From Brachionus koreanus (Eukaryota > Rotifera > Eurotatoria > Ploima > Brachionidae), in assembly GCA_016987375.1 (NCBI GenBank), contig PJRA01000354.1:30201-94200 (forward strand): a stretch of DNA of 64,000 bases. Reading direction: 5' to 3'. Of this stretch, positions 53,841 to 64,000 are shown piece after piece. The notes beneath the pieces are model-generated. The model was not told where the DNA came from, did no database searches, and saw only the letters and a list, made by a program, of their open reading frames with translations. Numbering within the stretch: position 1 is the first letter of the stretch; each line of letters opens with the position of its first letter. Made by a program: the position numbers and the translations under genes.

Positions 53841-54932
53841 TTTTAAGTTAAATTAAAAAATTTAAGCATAATTTTGTTCTAGCACTGGATATTTTTTAAA
53901 GTTAAAAAAATATGTCAAGGTAGTTGTCAAGGGATATTTAAATGCGAAATTATTTAAATGTATAAATATTTGTCTTATTCTAAAGACTTTAAGTTATTTT
54001 TTAATTAAATATTTCAATTCAAGAAAGGAAATAGAAATTTTTTAGAATAAAAAAATACCACTACTAAAAGTGAACTTTTTATTGATGTTTTAATATTATC
54101 CAAAAAATATAAAAACGGGTTAGTAATTGTTTCTTTTACCAAAGACTATACGGATAGTTAGTGGCAAAGCGGAAGCAGTGCCAGCTGTGGACCCAAAGTA
54201 CTCTAAACCACTTTATGGTAGAGCTGAATATGACTGGAAACCAAATCCATAAAAAGCAGTTTCTAATGCCCAGTATGACATCTTTGATTTTATTTAGATT
54301 GTTGTTTAATTAAATCGATTTTGAAAGTTTTAAGAACCAATTATTAATAATAAGTCTTGGACATTCTTTCTAAAATACCATCCAGGTATTTTTTCTTTGA
54401 ATTTTATAAAAATGCAAACTTGTCAATAATCAATAATTGATGTTTAAATTTAAGAAAACTATTTTCAGAATATTTAGGAATTTTAAAAAAACTGAAACTG
54501 TTTATTTCGTACATAAAATTCTTTATATGTTTTATTAGGAATTGATAGCTTCTTCTTATATTCAAACTTGCCATTCAATTTTGAAATTATAATAAACTTT
54601 ATTAAAATAATTCAATTTAATTTTTATGCTAAAATGGAATTTTTTTTAATCGTTTTTCCTATTTTTGCTAAATAAATAAAAAAAAATTGAATAGCTTTTA
54701 ATTAAGAAAACTTCCCTTTTTTCAAAAATGTAATTTTGATTTAAAATATTCTTGGCAAACATTTAATGAATTTAAATAGTTTAATTTTAAAACAGCTTTA
54801 TTTTTAAAAAATAATTTATTTGAAACCATATTTTATTTCATAAGTATGCCAATAAGAATTAAATCTTAATTTATTTAATAAATAAATAAATAAATTTATA
54901 AAAAATAAAATTAAAAAAAAAAACTAAAAAAC
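53841..54932. other. Intergenic, holds the decayed microprotein copy
   Basis: Other than the pseudogene at 54080-54486 only A/T-rich sequence is visible. Confidence 0.55.
54080..54486 (-). pseudogene. Gly/Tyr microprotein copy 4, decayed
   Basis: Minus-strand homology to the units at 42184 and 44633 covers 3' region, ORF and upstream flank (shared CCAGGTATTTTTTCTT and TTGTCAATAATCAATAA). ATG at 54281; the frame reads MSYWALETAFYGFGFQSYSA, then LP and a stop at 54213-54215, with degenerate sequence further down. It is broken relative to the other copies or reduced to a 22-residue peptide. Much older than copies 1-3. Confidence 0.8.
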
Positions 54933-56222
54933 CTAAATCCATATTTTTATTTCCTTATTTTCAGCGGTTATCAATGTTCCATCATTCATTACTATAAAAT
55001 TACTTATCCGCAGTTGATCGGATATTTTCAAAGTTTTTAAACAGACTGCCTGAACACTATCCCAATGCTTAATAGTTCCGTCATCGGAACAACTCAACAA
55101 TTGATAACTTTCAAAAACTTTTATTTCATTAACACCACACATGTGTCCATTTAATGTCTCAACAGAACAAGCCAAATTTTTATGCCATATTTTAATTGTT
55201 CCATCTTTCGAACCACTTATAAATTCATTTTCATTAAATAATTCTAAACACGTGATCCAATCTCTATGTCCTTTGAATGTACGACTAGCTTTATTTTCTC
55301 CCAAGTGCCACAATTTAATGCTTTTGTCACATGATGCGCTCAAAAAGCTTGTTTCATTTAGCATCTTAAGAGCGCTTACTTTCATCAAGTGTCCAGGTAT
55401 TGAATCACATATCTTAAAATTTTTCAAATTCCACATTAAAATTTCTCCATTATTCAACCCAGTTAGAATGTTATTGTCATTCACAACTAAAATGCTTGAT
55501 ACATCCAAATTTATATTTCCCAGTGATTTGACTAATTTTCCATTTTTTAAATCAAATATTTTGATGCATCCCTCATTTTCAGCGCAAATAATCTTATTAT
55601 TGGTGACCACAAACTCGGGCCTATTCACAGATATGGTCCATAGACATTCCATTTTGTTCAAATCCCATAATTTGATTGAATTGTCCATCGAAGCACTTAA
55701 TATTTGATTCTTATTCTCAACATTGTTTAATTTATAAATTTCTCCGAAATGCTTTTTGAGTATTCTAAATTGGCGAATTTTTTCGAGATTTGGTAGCTTT
55801 TGAACTTGAATGTTAAGTAAAGTGCTAGGTTTCAGCTCGAATTTACCCATGATAAAGTCAACATCTATTTCAAATTGTGTGTTTAAATCATTTAAATCAG
55901 TTAGGAGAATTTCATTAGCAATTGTTTTTGTTTCTTTGAGAATTTTTTTTATCCCTGGTACTGTAAGATGTCTCTTACTGAAATCAAAATTGGCCGAAAG
56001 ACTCTGGTCTATTGACACTTTAATTTTGTCTGCACACGACACTTTACTGTCCAGTATTTGGGCAAGCAAATCAGAATAAGCCTGACTGAATTTGGTCACA
56101 AGTTCTTGGAGAATAATATCTTGTTTTAGACTCAGCTTTGTGGCTAGCTCCAAGAAAAACTCGTCAATAAAATTCTCCGGGTTGCTTCGAATAGAAAGCA
56201 GTTGATACAGCAAAGAAAGCAT
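54933..56222 (-). CDS. Seven-bladed WD40 repeat protein, intronless
   Basis: 429 residues, one exon, ATG at 56222. About 1-160 is helical and charged (FIDEFFLELATKLSLKQDII and similar). The C-terminal 265 residues contain seven WD40 blades: ILSASMDNSIKLWDL, IICAENEGCIKIFDL, ILTGLNNGEILMWNL, FLSASCDKSIKLWHL, FISGSKDGTIKIWHK, LLSCSDDGTIKHWDS, LITAENKEIKIWI. WD40 propellers are protein-interaction platforms; I cannot identify the ortholog, and no F-box, LisH or other partner domain is evident. Intronless genes with this type of propeller are often multi-copy in small invertebrates, so it may belong to a lineage-specific expansion. Confidence 0.82.
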   Translation of the reverse strand: MLSLLYQLLSIRSNPENFIDEFFLELATKLSLKQDIILQELVTKFSQAYSDLLAQILDSKVSCADKIKVSIDQSLSANFDFSKRHLTVPGIKKILKETKTIANEILLTDLNDLNTQFEIDVDFIMGKFELKPSTLLNIQVQKLPNLEKIRQFRILKKHFGEIYKLNNVENKNQILSASMDNSIKLWDLNKMECLWTISVNRPEFVVTNNKIICAENEGCIKIFDLKNGKLVKSLGNINLDVSSILVVNDNNILTGLNNGEILMWNLKNFKICDSIPGHLMKVSALKMLNETSFLSASCDKSIKLWHLGENKASRTFKGHRDWITCLELFNENEFISGSKDGTIKIWHKNLACSVETLNGHMCGVNEIKVFESYQLLSCSDDGTIKHWDSVQAVCLKTLKISDQLRISNFIVMNDGTLITAENKEIKIWI

Positions 56223-57255
56223 ATCAAGCTATTTTTACACATATTTTTGAAATTTAAATAAATTAAAAAAATAATTTCCAAAACCTTTTTTGCATTAGAA
56301 AAATTTGATTTCCAATTGATTTTTTTATTAAATTTAAATTTTTAATTTGAAAAAAAAATTAGTTTAAAAAAATATGTTTTTTAATTTTTTTGATAAATTA
56401 AATAAGTTTGGAACCAAAAAAAATTAAAATTAAAAATGTTGACTAAATTTTCATATGGTGTTTCTTGATGGCTTGAAATATTTTGATTGAATAGGCTCAT
56501 CTTTCTAACTAACTGCTAGCAATCACGTTTTAAAATTCTTTTATACTAAGCGCGCATGCATTCAAACAACCACCCACAGGATTTTGTTTTTTTCGTAAAT
56601 CTTAATCCTTGAAAACAATTACACAGTTGTTTGAAAATTTTTTCTCGATAAATAAAAGACATGCTTTCATAAGAAATAAATGCGACTTGGTGTTCAGACT
56701 TAATCGTGAAAACGATTCCTTATCGTTTTACTTATTTCCAAGAAAACATCAACAGTCTCAATAACGAACACGTTTTGTCAGCCATAAGTTAGCTTAATTA
56801 CTAATTTTTCGAAAGCTTTCAATTTGAAAAATTCTGGTTGATCAGAATAAGTGAAAGATCTGAATATTCATTTCTAAAAAGCCACAAAGCTTATTTGATT
56901 CTTAATTATCAATTTAATAATTTGGAAATAATTTCTGTTTATTGCTTATTTTTAAAAAATTTTGTGTTTTATTTTTCTATTTAGTTAATTGAAATAAAAG
57001 ACAAATTATTAATAATGTTTTTTATAACAGAATGCAAAAAAAATTTTTATGATTAATAAAAAAATTTTTATTTTAAATTTTTTATTCACTAATTTCAAAT
57101 AAAATGAAAAAAAAATTAAAAATTAAATTTTTTGTTTTATTGATGCATTTACACATTATTGAATTCATTCAAAATTTTCATACAAAATTGTTATCTACAA
57201 AAATAATGGTGATACCACAAGTAAAATTTAGGAAAAAAAACATCGAATCAATCAA
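56223..57255. other. Intergenic, nothing recognised
   Basis: AT-rich; a slightly more complex stretch at about 56450-56850 has no coding frame. A frame at 57104-57286 on the plus strand overlaps MCM5 antisense and is low-complexity. Confidence 0.5.
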
Positions 57256-59561
57256 TTATTTAATTCTAAATAAAAGTTTTCGTTGAGCTCGGTGTTGAAC
57301 TTCACCGCGTCTAATCATTGTCTGAATTACTTTGTACACAGCCTTTTCCGAATAGCGCTGTTTAACCATGTCTTGAACAATAGCGTGTTCACTAACTTGA
57401 GATCCGACAACAAAGCGTCTTCGAATTTGTTTTTCTATTCTCTGCAATTGCTCCTGGTCTTCTTGAGAAGTGAATCCTTCAACGCCGTTCAAGTTTCCGG
57501 ACATTGCAGCCGACATTGTGGACACATTGAACAATCTGAGGGCTTCGTTCACATCCTGATCGTTGGCAAATGGCGCAAGGCGCATCTTAGCCAACGATTC
57601 TGACACACGTATTACTGCTTCAAGTTGTCTCACTGTAATAGGAATGCTTACACGCTTGCCAGTATCTCGTTCATGCGCCAAAGTGCCTGATCTCATCAAA
57701 ACATACTGACTTTTTAGCTTTTCAGCCGCTTGTTCACTAAGTCTTGGACCACATTTGGCTCTACAAAATTGAATATATTTTCTCAAAAATTCCAAGCTTA
57801 TTTCTCCATTGGTTTGATTTTGATTACTTCCAGCATTATGAGTTGCATTCATGTGTACATTCATTACATGTCTTGCCAAAGTCTTTAAATTTTTTTTTAA
57901 ATAAATAAAATTTTTAAAATAAAATAATTTTTAAACAAAATTACCGAGTCCCTAGCTTCATTATGTTCGTCTTTGACAATAAAAATCATGTCAAAACGAG
58001 ACAAAATGGTTGGCATAAAGTCAATATTTTCATCTCCTTTTAAATCGTCCCATCTACCAAATATGCTGTTCGCAGCAGCCAGTACCGAACATCTTGAATT
58101 AAGTGTAGTGGTAATACCAGCTTTGGCAATTGATATAGTCTGCTGTTCCATAGCCTCATGAATAGCTACACGATCTTCTTCTCTCATTTTGTCAAATTCA
58201 TCAATGCAAACTACACCGCCATCGGCCAAAACCATGGCACCACCTTCAATCATAAAATTTCTGCTGCTTGGATCTCTAATAACCGATGCAGTTAGACCTG
58301 CTGCAGAGCTTCCTTTGCCCGAGGTGTATACTCCAATGGGCGCTACTCTTTCAACAAATTTCAATAGCTGAGATTTAGCTGTACCAGGATCACCAAGTAA
58401 AAGTACATTTATGTCTCCTCTACGTGTCAAACCATCAGGCAGTCTTTTTCTAGATCCACCGAAAAGCAAACAAGCTATTGCTTTTTTTATGTCATGGAAG
58501 CCGTAAATAGATGGAGCAACACTCTTACACACTGTGTCATATATATCACTTTGTTTGGCCAATCGTCTAAATTCTTCTTCTTCTTCTAAACGAGTGGTCA
58601 AAAAGCTACTCGAACCAATTTGAGCTTGAGTGGCATTTGTTGTACTTGAACCATCTGAATCAATTTGTATTCCGACAACTCTTAAATACGGCTGCCTAAT
58701 ACCAATATTTAATTTTTCTTTGAGGCCAGTTTTAGAAGCACTAGCTTTTTTGATCGAGTAAATACCAGTCACAGTTACTCGATTGCCAGGCACAATTTTA
58801 TCACATAGATACCGATCTACATACAATTGCATGTGTCTTGGCATTTCACCATTAGGAACATTTTCGGGCGTTTCTTGAAGCTTTAAAACTTGCGAATCAA
58901 CACATTTGCATGAATCAGGAAGAACAAAAAATGGATCCAATGGACACTTGAGTCTACCACTTTGATCTGCATTACATTTTCTAGGCAAAGCATATCCCTC
59001 CAGACCAGGTTTAACCGGAATATTAGGAACTGTTGAACGACAACTTCTACACTGAATTGTTAAATTGGTAGCTTTGGCCCGAATGTTTGATGCAGCAACC
59101 ACAATACCGCTTACTTTGAAAAGCTTGGCTACTTGGTCTGCAGTTAGCTGTCTAATATATATAGGATTAGCTTCAGAGCGAAGCATTACTTGAACATTTT
59201 TGACCTGTTCCTCGCCATCGGGACGTGGTCGAGTTATTTCATCAACAATTTCTTTGGCTGCATCTTCAAATAGTGGCAAAACTTCTGTTGGCTGTTTTTT
59301 GAGCAATTCACCAAGTTCTTCATCATATGAATTTAAATCCTTTAGGTCAACTTCGAGCCAGTAACGGCCCGAATTGTAATTATTTCTTAGCGAATCTCTG
59401 TAAATGTAGTTAAAATTTCCGGTGTGAAATACGCGCAAAAAATCCTTGAGTTTTTTTTTTATGTTCATAAAATTTATTTTGTTAGAATCGTTTGCGCCAT
59501 TTATTTCGTCCGTGGAAAATGTGTCCACGAAGAAAAGGCCCATGTCATCAAATCCGGACAT
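57256..59561 (-). CDS. MCM5: DNA replication licensing factor MCM5
   Basis: Subunit of the MCM2-7 replicative helicase. Exons: 59561-57945 and 57882-57256, phase 0; 747 residues (human 734). It starts [13 protein letters not shown], as in animal MCM5. Zinc-binding cysteines C171/C174 (CRSC) and a second pair within [15 protein letters not shown]; Walker [10 protein letters not shown] at 390-398; Walker B VCIDEFD at 451-457; arginine finger SRFD at 521. The C-terminal winged-helix part has [20 protein letters not shown] and ends LLFRIK. The single intron (62 nt) joins ARDS to TLARHV. Confidence 0.97.
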
Positions 59562-61928
59562 TTTTTTTAAGCTTTACAAAAGAGATTTTTTCTATAGTTT
59601 CTTATATTGAGAGTGTTTTTTTTTCTTTATTTTAATTTGATCTCTTAGATCGTCTTATAGCTAAGTTGAATGATTTTATTTTTTTAATTTTTAAATAAAT
59701 TGAATTAAAATTAGTCTTTTTTTTATTTTTGAACTATTTCAAATTTTAAATTTTTAGAAAAAAAAAGAATTTTTCTAAATAAAACATTAGTAAGTTAATT
59801 TAACTGAGATCAAATGTTAGATATTACATATGAATATATTTGATTAAGATTCTTTTTTCTTCTTGTACCCTCAATATGGAGCATATGGTCATTTGATTTC
59901 TTTGTTAGTAATTTAATTCTTGGACAGCCTGCAGCCGGATCTGAGTAAGAATTTGAAGCCTGGACCTCATTGATTGATGTCCGGTCTTCGAACCACTTCA
60001 ACACAGGACCGACATTTAGTTAAGATTGTCATTCTAGATTTCTTTTATTACAGTTCGCTGCACCATGAATCTAAACTTTTTAAATGAACTTTTCATACTC
60101 CGGATAATTTTGCTTTATGTTTTTGACCCTCAGCATTGATTCTAGTAATGAAATCTCATAGATCAAAAATTTATTCAATAGAGTTGGAAATAATTTATTG
60201 AAAAAACACCTTTTTTCATATGATCTAAAACGGTTATAACTAAAGAGCCCAACAGACGAAATTTTTTAATAAAAGAAGAAATTTAAACTTTTTCCTCTTT
60301 TTGGATTTTTTAGATAATTTTATTTTTAATATATTTTTAATATTCACATAAGATAATTTGACAACTATTTTCGTAGTGCTACTGAGATTAAAAATTAAAA
60401 ATAATCTTCTAGCTTTTATGTTATTTTTTGTGTTTGTTTGCAATAGAAAAAAAATTTTTTATCAAACAATTTTGACCCGTATTTTTGGTGCTATGAAATT
60501 CAAAAAAAAATTAAAATAAAATTTCTTTTTATAAATAAATTTATTCTACTTAAAATAAAATATATTTAAAAGTAGTGTAAAAAAGTGCAATATATTTTAT
60601 TTAAAAAAAATTTTCTAAATTAAAAAAAAACAAAAAAAAAGCATCAATTTGGCTTAAAAAAAATTATTGATTTAATTTAATAGAAAAAAAGAATTTTAAG
60701 ATTTATTTAAGTAAAATAAAACATAGTATCTAGCACCATTTTGTTAAATAAGTTTTTAAAACTATTTAGAAAATGAAAATATTTTAGAAAATTTTTATTT
60801 TTTCAATAAATACAAGTCAAACAATTTGATTAACAACAATTTAAATTTACTAACTAATGGTTTTTAATGGCATACTAAGTATAAATTCAGCTAAATTTTC
60901 CATTTTAAATTATTGATTTAAATTATGACCAACAATAATAATAATCATACTCAACTACAATTTGAGACTGTGAAGAAAGACAGATGTAATTTATACAGAT
61001 TTTATTTGTAGATTATTTAATATAGTTAGATTTAAACAAATGGACAAAAATTTTTTTTTTTTTTATTCGGATAAATTAAAATTTATTTAAATTATAGATT
61101 TTCCAAAATGATCTATTGGCAAATTTAAAAAAGGTTTTTTTAATGAATTATTTAGAAAATTGTTCTTAATTTTTTTTATAAAAATGATTAGAATTTTTTA
61201 CAGAATATATGAAATTAAAATTTCAAAGAAAGAAAAATTTAAAAAAAATCATAAAATTAGTTACAAAGAAACAAAGTGTTTTGATCAAAGCGATGAATAA
61301 AAAGTTATGAACAAAAAGAGTATTTGACTTCTGAATGAAAAAAAATTTAAAAAAAAAAAAGTTAATTATTTTATTTTTATTATAATGTTATTTTATACTC
61401 TAATAGATATTTTATTACTCATTAAATTTGAATATAAAAATAAAAAAGTTAGTCATTTATTATTTCCATGGAATAAAATTTAAACAAATAAAAATTTTTG
61501 TCTAAGTCATAATAAATTATAAATATATTCAAGGAATTACATAATAAAATTTAACTGTAGAATTAAAAAAAAAAAGTTATTAATTTCACACTATAATAAC
61601 GAATCATCATATTTTAAACCAAAAACAAAAATTTAATTTTAATTTAAATAGTAAAATTGTAAAATTCGTTGTGTAAATTGTATCACTTGAAACAATTTTT
61701 GAATCACCCAAATTAAGTGTGTTTAACGAACTTAATGTATTAAAAATTAAGAGCTATTGAACAAATCAGACTTAGTTTAGATTCTGATTCAGAACTGATG
61801 CATTAAACAGAACGAATTTTTAAAATCGAGAGAATGATTTTGAATTTAAAAATTTATTTTGGCTAATAATTGTAAAAAAAAAAGATAATTTTAATAAAAA
61901 ATTTGATATTTTTTAGAAAAAAAGAAAA
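59562..61928. other. 2.4-kb intergenic region, repeats only
   Basis: Very A/T-rich with one distinctly GC-richer patch at about 59850-60010 (minus-strand frame 59810-60004), listed separately. No gene accepted. Confidence 0.5.
59840..60015 (-). repeat. GC-richer insert with a GGTTCGAA box, possible SINE remnant
   Basis: A 170-nt patch of much higher GC than its surroundings. On the minus strand it contains GTGGTTCGAAGACC, which resembles the B box of tRNA-derived promoters (GGTTCGAATCC), and a TTCAAATTC core further on. No A box or terminal A-tail could be confirmed. It may equally be a decayed coding fragment (frame with FEDRTSINEVQASNSYSDPA). Confidence 0.3.
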
Positions 61929-62168
61929 ATGAGTGGAAATGAACCTACTTTATCTGACAGTGTAAAGAGAAAACTTGACGAACAGTTCAAAAATCAACAA
62001 CTTCCATTTTGTCCAAAATGCGAAAATAACAAATCAGTTATTCCAACTATTCAAGGAAGACCATCACCAGATTTGTATTTATACTCACAATTGGGACACG
62101 TGAAATTGAGCGGTTGTACTGAAAACTATCGGGGATGGTGCAACAAATGTGAAAATTATATTGAATAG
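61929..62168 (+). CDS. 79-residue zinc-ribbon-like microprotein, tandem copy A
   Basis: Single exon, ATG 61929. Layout: a basic amphipathic N-terminal part (LSDSVKRKLDEQFKN), PFCPKCENNKSVIPTIQGRP, LYLYSQLGHVKLSGC, then GWCNKCENYIE. The CPxC and CxxC pairs, plus a Cys between them, suggest a single zinc ribbon. No signal peptide. I recognise no named family. Copy B at 62572 is about half identical but keeps all motifs. Confidence 0.75.
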   Translation: MSGNEPTLSDSVKRKLDEQFKNQQLPFCPKCENNKSVIPTIQGRPSPDLYLYSQLGHVKLSGCTENYRGWCNKCENYIE

Positions 62169-62571
62169 ATCTTTGTTTTCTTTAATTTTATTTAATAAAT
62201 TTAGATTAATCATTCAATTTTTTTTTCATTTATATTTTTTATTATTCATCTTTTTCTGTGAAACAACTCTTCAATACGAAGATTTGATCATTAAACCCTT
62301 GTCTTTTTATAAATCTCTTTTTTTTGTCAGCGTATCTTCTTAATTTTAAAAAATATGCTTAACTTTTCAAAATGAATCATTTCATTAACATTGCTGTCAA
62401 ATTTAATAGTAATATTTCCCAAATAAATACAAGCTTATAAAAATTATGTGCTACTTATTGAATTATGTAAAAAAATATTAATTAAAAAATGCTTTTATTC
62501 CTGAAAAAGTTGTCTTTAAGTTTATTTTTTAGTTTAAATTATTTTCGAAAATAAATTTAGAATAAATTAGA
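62169..62571. other. Spacer between the zinc-ribbon genes
   Basis: AT-rich; a short frame at about 62149-62343 is hydrophobic and phenylalanine-rich and not convincing. Confidence 0.5.
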
Positions 62572-62811
62572 ATGAGTGAAAATAAAGTGAGATTGTCTGA
62601 CAATGCAAAAAAAAAATTTGACGAACATTATAAGAAACTTGAACTTCCTATTTGCCCCAAATGTGCCACTAATGAATCGGTAATACCAACAGTTCGAGGA
62701 AAGCCTTCTGAAGATTTGTGCTTATACGCAAAATTAGGACACGTGAAATTGAGTGGATGCTGCAAAAGCTACAAAGGATGGTGCAAAAAATGCGAAAGCT
62801 TTATTGAATGA
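62572..62811 (+). CDS. 79-residue zinc-ribbon-like microprotein, tandem copy B
   Basis: Single exon, ATG 62572, same length as copy A. Conserved: LSDNAKKKFDEHYKK, ICPKC, SVIPTVRGKPSEDL, LGHVKLSGCCKSYKGWC and KKCESFIE. Differences between copies concentrate in the N-terminal helix and the loop before GHVKLSGC, while all putative zinc ligands are kept, which argues for selection on both. Confidence 0.75.
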   Translation: MSENKVRLSDNAKKKFDEHYKKLELPICPKCATNESVIPTVRGKPSEDLCLYAKLGHVKLSGCCKSYKGWCKKCESFIE

Positions 62812-63120
62812 GACAGGAAAATTTTTTTTTTTAAACAAAAAAGTCAAAATAAAAGCTTTGTTTAGGTATTTTCAAAATTTTCAATTTAAACTTAAAAATT
62901 TATTTCTTGGGATATCTTTTAATGATTTAAAATATGTTTTATTTTTAATGCAAAAAATTAATTTTATTTTTATTAATTAGATTTAAATGGTCTGTTAAAT
63001 TAAATTAAGCTTTAACAATTATTAATTCAAATTTCAAAATAATCGGAAAATTAAAAAAAAAATTTTAATCATTTTAAAATTTAAAAGAAAAATAGTAACA
63101 CAATAGCTTAGAATTAAATT
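62812..63120. other. Intergenic spacer, nothing recognised
   Basis: A/T-rich; 3' flanks of copy B and of the convergent RZ-finger gene. Confidence 0.5.
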
Positions 63121-64000
63121 TTAATAATCTAAACCAGTAGGCCATGCAGGACGAGTAGCCCCATCCATTTCACTAGCTAATTGATTGCCCGTTACTACTT
63201 GATGATTATGACCGCCAATTTCAGCTTTACACTCAGGACAAATACTTTTTTCCATTGCGCCACCACATTCACCGATACAATAAACATGACCATTCGGACA
63301 TTTATACCAATGTCCAGGAGATAATCCAATAGCATTGACAATCATCATTTTTTCTTCTTTAGTTAATTCAGTTCTAAGCAATGGAGCCAATTCATTGAAC
63401 ATTATTTCAATCTTATCAGACACTTTATCAAATCTAACCGGTTTGTTGACAAGACTATCTTCTAAATCAAAAATTATTCTTATGGCATTTTGGGATAAAT
63501 TAGGAATATTTTTTGATAATTTTTTCATTCGTTCAAGCTCCAAAATGCTTGTAATTCTTTCCAGCTCAAAGCTAATTTCTCTTAATTTTTGTCCACTTTT
63601 AAGCATCAATAGTTGATTTCGGCCTGTCTTTAATGCTTCATATATTTTATTGATTTCAAATTTAAAATATTTTTTTTGGTCTATAAATTCATCTAAATCA
63701 TTATCTTTAATTGTTTTTTTAATTTTTTTAATTCTCAAATAGATATTCCAAGTATTTTTTATTGCTGCTAGAGAATTAAATGACAAATCTTCAGTCAAAA
63801 TTTTTTTTACATTCTCTAGAACAAAGTGATCTTTTTGGTTTTTAAAATCATGGCTGTTTTCAATCACTTGTTTATTTAATTCTCTAAAGATTTGTTTATT
63901 TTCTGACTGATCTCCAAAATGTTTTAATTTTATCTCATTAATTGCTTTTAATTGACTTTTGATTACATTTGAATATCGTTTGCTTTTTCTTATGGGAGTT
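63121..64000 (-). CDS. ZNFX1-like RZ-type zinc-finger protein, 3' part
   Basis: The frame is open from the window edge (TPIRKSKRYSNVIKSQLKAI, and on) to a stop at 63121, so the N terminus lies beyond 64000. After a helical region rich in Lys/Glu/Leu comes the RZ-type finger: LSPGHWYKCPNGHVYCIGECGGAMEKSICPECKAEIGGHNH. It has the four metal ligands Cys/His/Cys/Cys in the order seen in ZNFX1 and RNF213, and a tail NQLASEMDGATRPAWPT matching the ZNFX1 end. In animals ZNFX1 is an SF1 helicase that senses RNA and works in small-RNA inheritance; the helicase part is not in this window. No intron is visible in the 880 nt shown. Confidence 0.85.
   Translation of the reverse strand, partial: TPIRKSKRYSNVIKSQLKAINEIKLKHFGDQSENKQIFRELNKQVIENSHDFKNQKDHFVLENVKKILTEDLSFNSLAAIKNTWNIYLRIKKIKKTIKDNDLDEFIDQKKYFKFEINKIYEALKTGRNQLLMLKSGQKLREISFELERITSILELERMKKLSKNIPNLSQNAIRIIFDLEDSLVNKPVRFDKVSDKIEIMFNELAPLLRTELTKEEKMMIVNAIGLSPGHWYKCPNGHVYCIGECGGAMEKSICPECKAEIGGHNHQVVTGNQLASEMDGATRPAWPTGLDY

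Noticed and set aside
55141..55707. 188-codon plus-strand frame
   Set aside because: Antisense shadow of the WD40 repeats.
57104..57286. 60-codon plus-strand frame near the MCM5 3' end
   Set aside because: Low complexity and partly antisense to MCM5 coding sequence.
60240..60443. 67-codon minus-strand frame
   Set aside because: Lys/Ile/Phe-rich chance frame in A/T repeats.
1..64000. Search for CRISPR arrays, operons and bacterial signals
   Set aside because: The region is clearly eukaryotic with spliced genes; no evenly spaced repeat arrays were seen.
1..64000. Search for tRNA and rRNA genes
   Set aside because: No cloverleaf or rRNA core could be identified by eye; only the weak B-box-like sequence at 59840-60015 was noted.

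Overview
The window is eukaryotic, very AT-rich animal DNA. Coding exons carry classic animal genes (innexin, integrin-linked kinase, a furin/PC5-type proprotein convertase, the ciliary genes ARMC9, RSPH1 and LRRCC1). Introns are mostly 40-130 nt with plain GT..AG ends, and intergenic DNA is A/T homopolymer-rich. This compact style fits a small ciliated spiralian invertebrate; a monogonont rotifer (Brachionus-like) is my best guess. That is an inference, not something the sequence proves.

Layout. 1-1285: 3' part of an innexin gene. 1671-5170: three PAN/apple plus C-type-lectin-like secreted protein genes. 6469-11069: ARMC9 ortholog, interrupted by a 1.9-kb repeat-bearing stretch with no AG acceptor. 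11210-12835: relic and intact PAN/CTLD genes. 13444-13661: short inverted-repeat transposon with a 53-nt assembly gap. 15692-17317: LRR membrane protein. 18879-19510: small secreted protein. 19721-21705: coiled-coil protein, CINP-like gene and convergent BTB gene. 21884-24605: small Lys-rich protein and LSG1 GTPase. 25387-27154: integrin-linked kinase, followed upstream by a decayed copy of itself. 28951-30844: SLC5 sodium symporter. 31060-32336: tandem Ly6-like pair. 32559-37135: membrane PC5/furin-2-like convertase. 37136-40365: repeats only. 40366-41984: Cys/His-rich small ORF and RSPH1. 42184-45095: near-identical Gly/Tyr-rich 49-residue microprotein genes in inverted and direct arrangement with LINE debris between them. 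45394-45991: methylmalonyl-CoA epimerase. 48491-49587: ARGLU1. 50182-51054: fifth PAN/CTLD gene. 51447-53840: LRRCC1. 54080-54486: decayed microprotein copy. 54933-56222: WD40 protein. 57256-59561: MCM5. 61929-62811: two tandem zinc-ribbon microproteins. 63121-64000: 3' part of a ZNFX1/RZ-finger gene running off the window.

The genes do not form one pathway. Conserved housekeeping and ciliary genes (MCM5, LSG1, MCEE, ARGLU1, ILK, RSPH1, ARMC9, LRRCC1) are interleaved with fast-evolving lineage-specific families that have duplicated locally: PAN/CTLD, Ly6-like, the Gly/Tyr microprotein and the zinc-ribbon pair. The least described material is the 49-residue Gly/Tyr microprotein family, the PAN/CTLD family with patchy sequence homogenisation, and the short TTAACACT-ended inverted-repeat elements. 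Exon boundaries below were worked out by hand from splice consensus, reading frame and similarity to families I know; none was checked against transcripts.
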